From the IMG/VR virus record IMGVR_UViG_3300027797_000100, positions 1 through 28,728 of that record: a stretch of DNA of 28,728 nucleotides; one strand, given 5' to 3'. This stretch comes from a virus. Shown here piece by piece: positions 24,821-28,728 of the stretch (the stretch's first letter is position 1; each line of letters starts with the position of its first letter). A program made the translations under genes and the position numbers. A model generated the notes under the pieces. It worked only from the letters and a program-made list of their open reading frames with translations, did no database searches and was not told where the DNA came from.

Positions 24821-26770
24821 TTATGATCTTACTAAGTTCCCATTTGCGTAGCTTGAAGTTACAATATAGTTTGATGCTGAAGGATCTAGACCGGAAGATA
24901 TTTCATCCGTCACCATTTCAAATAAACTATTACTAATATCTAGTTGTAAATATAAATCTTGTAATCCAATAACATCATTGGATTTTGGAATAACTGAAAT
25001 TTGAATAATTGATTGTCCATCTTTTATTTTTCCAGTAGAAAATATATTGATTGGATTTAATGTAATAATTCCAGTTTTGTATCTAATATTTCCAACATTT
25101 CTTTTAACAATTGTTGGTGTTAAAGAATTTATTGCAGGAACAACAAATAAAAATAAAGATCCAGTTTCTCTGTCCGTATTTGGAATATCTGATAAGTATA
25201 CTTCCTGTTGTATATCAGAAACTCTAAAAGGTGTGGTTTTAATATTAAACCCATTCATACTTTTAATATGAAACTCATTTCCAAATCCAATCTGATACTC
25301 TGCAAAAGTATTTAACACAACTCTCAAATCCCTTCTCATCTGAATAGTTGTTATATTAGATGTAACCGACTCATGACTATCATCAATAACTTTTAAAAAT
25401 TTACTATATTTAAATCTTGCACCATACTTATTCAGTTCTGTTGATTCTGCATATTTTGTAGTATTATTTTGTATAATACTTGATACAAAATTTGGACTTG
25501 GTGCAAGATTTGTATTATAATAAACTTTTGAGTTTATTTCAACATAAAGATATTTTAAATCTAAAATTTCTGGAACAATTCCAGCAACCGCATATTTTTT
25601 TAATTTAAGTTTAATATTTTCTTTAATTAAATTTGGTAAAAAGTCTCCTGATCTTGGTTTTATGCTTATAAAAACCTTTCCATATTGTGGGGGAATTAAT
25701 TCTTCTCCACCAAATACTGTAATAGATTCGGTTTCTGGATAAATTTTTGCGGGAATTAAAGTTTCGTAATCATTTGCAGTAAGAGCTCTATTTTGTGATG
25801 CATAGATTCTTGGTGCATATTTTTTAATTGATTCTACAGATTCAATGTTTTCTCCACCTGATGCAATTAATCCCGTTGTAAGTAATGAAATCCCGGAAGT
25901 AACTGGATATTCGATAGAGTTTCTATTATATGTAATTCTACCAGCAAATGTAAACTGACTTACACCATTTGCACTATCACCATTTGAAGTAATATATCCA
26001 ACTTCTATAAAGTTTCCTTCCTCAAGTTTCTTCCCAAAAATTCCATCACCAAAAATAAGTTCATATCTTTCATCTTCAATCTCCTGCAAGAAGAAAATTT
26101 TAGATTCCTTATTAATATCAAAAAGACTATCTTGAAGACTATATTTTACTGAGCGTGTAGTCTGATCATTACTTTTTACAATTACCGAAATCAAATCAGT
26201 ATCAATACCACTATTCGGTAAAATAAATCTTTGATTTGGATTGTTAGAACTAAAAGTGAAATTACTTGTTAGACGAGTTCCCTGGTAAACTTCAAGATCT
26301 TCAAATGTTGCTATACCATTAAAGACTGGAACTGTAATATCTTCTAAAATACAGAACACAAAGGACTGATTACCAAAACTACCTGAGGTGCTTGCTACAG
26401 GTCCTTTACGGAGGGTTAGAGAGGATGGTGTGGGAGTTATATTAAATTCTCCTCTAGATAAGGATAAAGTATTTACAAAGAAACTTATTGTTGCTCTTGC
26501 TGCTTTTCTTGATCTGGGGATGTAACCGATATGTCTTGCAAGTGCTACTACATTTTCTCTCAGAGTTGCACTATCGATAAAGACTTCATTTGCCACCATA
26601 TTGGCATTATATGAAGTAATATATGTATTATATGCTAATACATCAAGAATAGTTGATAGATTTGATCCTTCAAAATCATAATCTGTAAAGTTTGAATTAG
26701 ATCTTAAATAATCTTTGAGAGTGACCTTTATTTGATCAACATCTAGATTTGAAAAATTTACTAGTGCCAT
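24821..26770 (-). CDS. 6: Baseplate wedge protein gp6 (baseplate J family)
   Basis: The protein contains DYDFEGSNLS and LAYNTYITS near the N-terminus and RALTANDYETLI near residue 327. These parallel T4 gp6 DYDFEGSRLN, LAYNT and RCVTATDYDTFV. T4 gp6 (660 aa) forms the ring that ties the wedges together around the hub and binds gp25 and gp53. I chose the ATG at 26770 (649 aa), not the upstream ATG at 26827. The 19 extra residues would come from translating the end of gp25 in another frame and look non-native, while MALVNFSNLD starts the conserved region 1 nt after the gp25 stop with an AGGT Shine-Dalgarno inside gp25. The length then matches T4. There are no GSGY repeats here, unlike the neighbours gp7 and gp8. 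Confidence 0.92.
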   Translation of the reverse strand: MALVNFSNLDVDQIKVTLKDYLRSNSNFTDYDFEGSNLSTILDVLAYNTYITSYNANMVANEVFIDSATLRENVVALARHIGYIPRSRKAARATISFFVNTLSLSRGEFNITPTPSSLTLRKGPVASTSGSFGNQSFVFCILEDITVPVFNGIATFEDLEVYQGTRLTSNFTFSSNNPNQRFILPNSGIDTDLISVIVKSNDQTTRSVKYSLQDSLFDINKESKIFFLQEIEDERYELIFGDGIFGKKLEEGNFIEVGYITSNGDSANGVSQFTFAGRITYNRNSIEYPVTSGISLLTTGLIASGGENIESVESIKKYAPRIYASQNRALTANDYETLIPAKIYPETESITVFGGEELIPPQYGKVFISIKPRSGDFLPNLIKENIKLKLKKYAVAGIVPEILDLKYLYVEINSKVYYNTNLAPSPNFVSSIIQNNTTKYAESTELNKYGARFKYSKFLKVIDDSHESVTSNITTIQMRRDLRVVLNTFAEYQIGFGNEFHIKSMNGFNIKTTPFRVSDIQQEVYLSDIPNTDRETGSLFLFVVPAINSLTPTIVKRNVGNIRYKTGIITLNPINIFSTGKIKDGQSIIQISVIPKSNDVIGLQDLYLQLDISNSLFEMVTDEISSGLDPSASNYIVTSSYANGNLVRS

Positions 26771-26771
26771 T

Positions 26772-27173
26772 TTACCTAGTCGGTTGCAAAATGAATTGTA
26801 ACTGTTGTGAAGGAACGTTAATTCCAACTATACTATATGTAATTATTACGTCAAATGAATTATTATCATAGTTGGGAATTACTTCAACATTTTTTAATTC
26901 CACTCTAGGCTCATAATTTACAATTGAGGTTGCAATTTCATCTCTGATATTTGATGCTGTTATTTCATCAATATTTTCAAATAAGGATCTAGTTACTCTA
27001 GATCCAAAATTAGGATTAAAGAATTTTTCACCAGGAAGAGTAAATACAATGTTTCTTATCGAACGTGCAATTGCAGTTTCATTTTTAAGAGCAATTAGAT
27101 CACTATTCAGAGGATTATTCTGAAAAGTCATACTAATGTCTCTAAAACCTTGACTTACCCTTTCTAAAGGCAT
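26772..27173 (-). CDS. 25: Baseplate wedge subunit gp25 (GPW/gp25 family)
   Basis: The 133-aa product has the gp25 features: NETAIARSIRNIVFTLPGEK followed by NPNFGSRV, SLFENID, and the YEPRV motif near residue 90. T4 gp25 (132 aa) sits at the inner baseplate, bundles with gp6 and gp7, and nucleates sheath polymerisation. Older annotations call this fold lysozyme-like, but no catalytic residues are expected and I see none. In T4 the gene is in a different cluster (near 48/54); here it immediately precedes gp6, an arrangement also common in marine T4-like phages. A GATAAATA late-promoter-like element lies about 20 nt upstream. The ribosome site is weak. Its stop and the gp6 start are separated by one base, so translational coupling is likely. 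Confidence 0.93.
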   Translation of the reverse strand: MPLERVSQGFRDISMTFQNNPLNSDLIALKNETAIARSIRNIVFTLPGEKFFNPNFGSRVTRSLFENIDEITASNIRDEIATSIVNYEPRVELKNVEVIPNYDNNSFDVIITYSIVGINVPSQQLQFILQPTR

Positions 27174-27193
27174 TGATTATTACAATTCTATCT

Positions 27194-27201
27194 TATTTAT
27201 C
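27194..27201 (-). promoter_or_regulatory. Late promoter candidate upstream of gp25 (GATAAATA)
   Basis: The minus strand reads GATAAATA, seven of eight bases of the T4 late element, about 20 nt before the gp25 start, in the 26-nt gap after the 84-aa gene. It would drive the whole wedge operon (gp25, gp6, gp7). Confidence 0.5.
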
Positions 27202-27454
27202 ACCGATTTTTTGATTCATAAAGTGGTTCAGTACCATATTCCCAGTCATCATAGTCTTCATCATTGCGAATTTTCTCATGAATTTCATTTTGGACAACAA
27301 AATCGTGTTTTTTAGGTGTTATATCATCATTTGCAATCTCTCTAAGCATTTTTTGCTTCTCGATCTTTGATTCCCAACCATATTCTGATGATAAAAATTC
27401 AGTTCCCCACCGATTTTTCATAAAATTTTGATCTTTATTGACTTGTTTGGTCAT
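27200..27454 (-). CDS. Small hydrophilic protein of 84 aa, unknown
   Basis: The product is charged throughout, with an acidic C-terminal third (RNDEDYDDWEYGTEPLYESK) and no hydrophobic segment, so it is probably soluble and partly disordered. I do not recognise the family. A clear GGAG Shine-Dalgarno at 27461-27464 sits 6 nt before the ATG and supports the start. A perfect 7-bp hairpin (27464-27480) abuts this ribosome site, and a late-promoter-like AATAAATA lies at 27512-27519, so the gene has its own small leader. It precedes gp25 and may be a minor assembly or late-phase protein. Confidence that it is a gene is good; nothing can be said about mechanism. Confidence 0.72.
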   Translation of the reverse strand: MTKQVNKDQNFMKNRWGTEFLSSEYGWESKIEKQKMLREIANDDITPKKHDFVVQNEIHEKIRNDEDYDDWEYGTEPLYESKNR

Positions 27455-27463
27455 TTTTTGCTC

Positions 27464-27480
27464 CTGATTTGATAAATCAG
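27464..27480 (-). promoter_or_regulatory. Hairpin abutting the ribosome site of the 84-aa gene
   Basis: A perfect inverted repeat (CTGATTT, 3-nt loop, AAATCAG) lies in the 56-nt leader of the 84-aa gene. On the minus strand the last stem base overlaps the GGAG Shine-Dalgarno. It might modulate ribosome access or mark an RNA-processing site. Read on the plus strand it is followed by AACTTTTT and resembles a terminator, but no plus-strand gene ends here. Confidence 0.45.
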
Positions 27481-27510
27481 AACTTTTTACGGGGTTGCTA
27501 TCCTCAAATC

Positions 27511-28185
27511 CTATTTATTTCTGGTATTTTGCTCCGCTTCCCAGAAATATTCTTCTGTATGACCTAAATACCCAGCATACTGACCATTTTCTGTTGTAAA
27601 ATTACGTGTAGAAACAAGAAAATCTGGTTTTTTAAGAGTTTTTGGTGTTAGACTTTCATCTTTCCACCTACAACGGTTGTTTGGGTAGAGACCAATTTGT
27701 CCATTTGGAAGAATAACGCAGTTATGTGACTTATGTTCTTCCGGAAGTTCTGAAAATGTAAGATCTGTATTATTTTTATCACGATGACACGAATCAATTG
27801 TGAACAAATATTTTCCACCTTCGGAAATATATCCTGATCTATGTTTAACTTCAACGCTCATTGTATATAAAAACTGCTTCTCAGTAATTTCAGAGTCATA
27901 ATCGAAACAATCCCAGTACTGAAGATCTGATAGTGGTAGATCTTTTTTAAGAATTCTTGGTTTATCTGGATGGTCGCTCTCCCAATTCAAAAATGCTGAT
28001 ATTGGAAGTTTATCATAAAGAGCGCCATACTCTGGAATATATGCCTCAAAGTAGAATGATCTACCCCATATAGACTTTAATGATACCCACCAAGATTTAA
28101 CATATTCTCCCTGCCCATCACGAAGATCTCTTAGATACTCTCTACGAATCCAAACTTTTTTTGGAGGTAAATTAATCACAAACAT
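27511..28185 (-). CDS. Conserved phage protein of 224 aa, unknown function
   Basis: The protein starts MFVINLPPKKVWIRREYLRD and is rich in Trp and Tyr (SWWVSLKSIWGRSFYFEAYI, PEYGALYDKLPISAFLNW). I recall similar proteins from T4-like cyanophages, where they are annotated as hypothetical. Other notable segments are LPLSDLQYWDCFDYDSEITE, HKSHNCVILPNGQIGLYPNN and RCRWKDESLTP. The aromatic-rich composition and absence of a signal peptide or membrane segment suggest a compact cytoplasmic or virion protein. I see no catalytic signature. The start overlaps the SET gene's stop by one base (TAATG), indicating translational coupling. Its 3' end overlaps a late-promoter-like motif that would serve the next gene. 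Function is unknown; the conserved linkage to baseplate genes could mean a morphogenesis role. Confidence 0.8.
   Translation of the reverse strand: MFVINLPPKKVWIRREYLRDLRDGQGEYVKSWWVSLKSIWGRSFYFEAYIPEYGALYDKLPISAFLNWESDHPDKPRILKKDLPLSDLQYWDCFDYDSEITEKQFLYTMSVEVKHRSGYISEGGKYLFTIDSCHRDKNNTDLTFSELPEEHKSHNCVILPNGQIGLYPNNRCRWKDESLTPKTLKKPDFLVSTRNFTTENGQYAGYLGHTEEYFWEAEQNTRNK
27512..27519 (-). promoter_or_regulatory. Late promoter candidate upstream of the 84-aa gene (AATAAATA)
   Basis: The minus strand reads AATAAATA at the very end of the 224-aa gene, overlapping its stop, about 57 nt before the 84-aa start. It matches the T4 late element at seven of eight positions. Part of the motif is also coding sequence (Asn-Lys-stop), so chance is possible. 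Confidence 0.35.
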
Positions 28186-28595
28186 TAAAAGTTTCTCTCT
28201 AAAGGTTTATAATATGTTGTTAGCTCTTCCCCCGATTTAATATCTCGGATGGAAAAAAGTTCGTCAGTTCTCCTATCCCAAAAAACATTGGGTTCGTGTG
28301 AGTGATTAATATAATAGGCAGTGTAGATTTTAAATGCTGGGACATCTAAGTAAAATCCATTTTCTATGCCATCAGTCATTTCTGTTATATAGTCCCGAAT
28401 ACTCTCCGGAAGATCTTTTATCTCTGAATACTTAAAAAAATAATCATCTTTTCTTTCAACATCAAAGATAAGAGTATCTTTTGGAATAGTTACTAAAGAA
28501 AAAACCCCAACACCAGCACCAGGAATGGTACTATGTTTGAGGCATGTTTTTAAGTTTCGGATCGAATCTAAAATTTGATCACGAGTATACATCAT
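28185..28595 (-). CDS. SET-domain protein, putative protein lysine methyltransferase
   Basis: The 136-aa product is a minimal SET domain. The S-adenosylmethionine-binding region G-A-G-V-G-V-F is at residues 26-32, the pseudoknot motif NHSHEPN at 97-103 (family consensus NHSCxPN, with His replacing the usual Cys), and GEELTTYY at 122-129 supplies the catalytic tyrosine. SET enzymes transfer methyl groups from SAM to protein lysines. Pre-SET and post-SET cysteine clusters are absent, as in other small microbial and viral SET proteins. The start is uncertain by one codon: two ATGs lie in tandem. The first overlaps the preceding gene's stop as ATGA. The gene is coupled by one-base overlap to the 224-aa gene. 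The target is unknown; a host or virion protein is equally possible. The family call is firm; activity is inferred. Confidence 0.88.
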   Translation of the reverse strand: MMYTRDQILDSIRNLKTCLKHSTIPGAGVGVFSLVTIPKDTLIFDVERKDDYFFKYSEIKDLPESIRDYITEMTDGIENGFYLDVPAFKIYTAYYINHSHEPNVFWDRRTDELFSIRDIKSGEELTTYYKPLERNF

Positions 28596-28720
28596 CCTTT
28601 ACCTTGTCCTCTATATTTCTTTTGTTTTCCATTGCGAGAAGTTGCTGAAAGCAATGTACGAGCACTTCTTCCTTGACGAGTTTTCTTAGGTGTTCCTGAT
28701 TCAAACACCGTCTTATTCAT
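28592..28720 (-). CDS. Small basic protein of 42 aa, unknown
   Basis: This short gene begins MNKTVFESGTPKKTRQGRSA and ends KKYRGQGKG. It has an AAGGTGG Shine-Dalgarno just before the ATG, at the extreme right of the window, and its TGA overlaps the SET gene's first ATG. About a quarter of residues are Lys or Arg, with none in a hydrophobic run, so it may bind nucleic acid. I recall near-identical 'FESGTPKKTRQG' proteins in T4-like cyanophages, always annotated hypothetical; that memory is not verified here. The sequence upstream is outside the window, so its promoter cannot be judged. It is too short for most automatic gene calls. Confidence 0.78.
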   Translation of the reverse strand: MNKTVFESGTPKKTRQGRSARTLLSATSRNGKQKKYRGQGKG

Positions 28721-28728
28721 ACCACCTT

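Noticed and set aside
26772-27173. gp25 as an active lysozyme
   Set aside because: The GPW/gp25 family was once called lysozyme-like, but this fold is a structural wedge subunit and no catalytic motif is visible.
27464-27488. Rho-independent terminator on the plus strand
   Set aside because: The hairpin followed by AACTTTTT fits the shape, but no plus-strand gene ends there and all supported transcription is on the other strand; on that strand it is a leader hairpin.
1-28728. tRNA genes, integrase, attachment site or origin
   Set aside because: The gaps between genes are at most about 56 nt and none shows a cloverleaf or site structure.

Overview
The window looks like part of the virion-structure module of a T4-like marine myovirus, most likely a cyanophage of Prochlorococcus or Synechococcus. 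The evidence is as follows. (i) The T4 order 25-6-7-8-[...]-13-14-15 can be read from protein motifs. (ii) The structural proteins are oversized and filled with Gly-Ser-Gly-Tyr and Gly-Ile-Gly-Thr repeats, a style I associate with marine T4-like phages. (iii) The DNA is AT-rich, roughly one third G+C by eye. (iv) Genes are tightly packed with 1-6 nt gaps or short overlaps. (v) TATAAATA-type late promoter motifs sit just upstream of several genes. No photosynthesis gene or other host-specific marker is present, so a SAR11 or other marine host cannot be excluded.

Every supported gene is on the minus strand, so transcription runs from right to left. From the right: a 42-aa basic protein (28592-28720), a SET-domain protein (28185-28595), a 224-aa conserved unknown (27511-28185), an acidic 84-aa unknown (27200-27454), then the baseplate wedge genes gp25 (26772-27173), gp6 (24821-26770, start moved inward), a 4396-residue gp7-like protein (11625-24815) and gp8 (10033-11598). 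Next are a 2423-residue DUF4815-type structural protein (2755-10026), a 74-aa coiled-coil protein (2529-2753) and a 59-aa protein with a near-perfect Shine-Dalgarno (2360-2539). The neck proteins gp13 (1490-2335) and gp14 (80-1486) follow, and the first nine codons of gp15 (1-28) lie at the left edge.

Together these genes encode the wedge of the tail baseplate (gp25, gp6, gp7, gp8), a probable peripheral baseplate or fibre component (DUF4815), and the head-to-tail neck and tail-terminator proteins (gp13, gp14, gp15). The most unusual aspect is how the wedge and neck proteins are enlarged. The gp7-like protein is about four times T4 length and carries a plastocyanin-like insert, a YHYH-like insert and many GSGY repeats. 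The same repeat type recurs in gp8, the DUF4815 protein and gp14. There is no non-coding stretch longer than 60 nt. I see no tRNA, insertion sequence, CRISPR array or origin.
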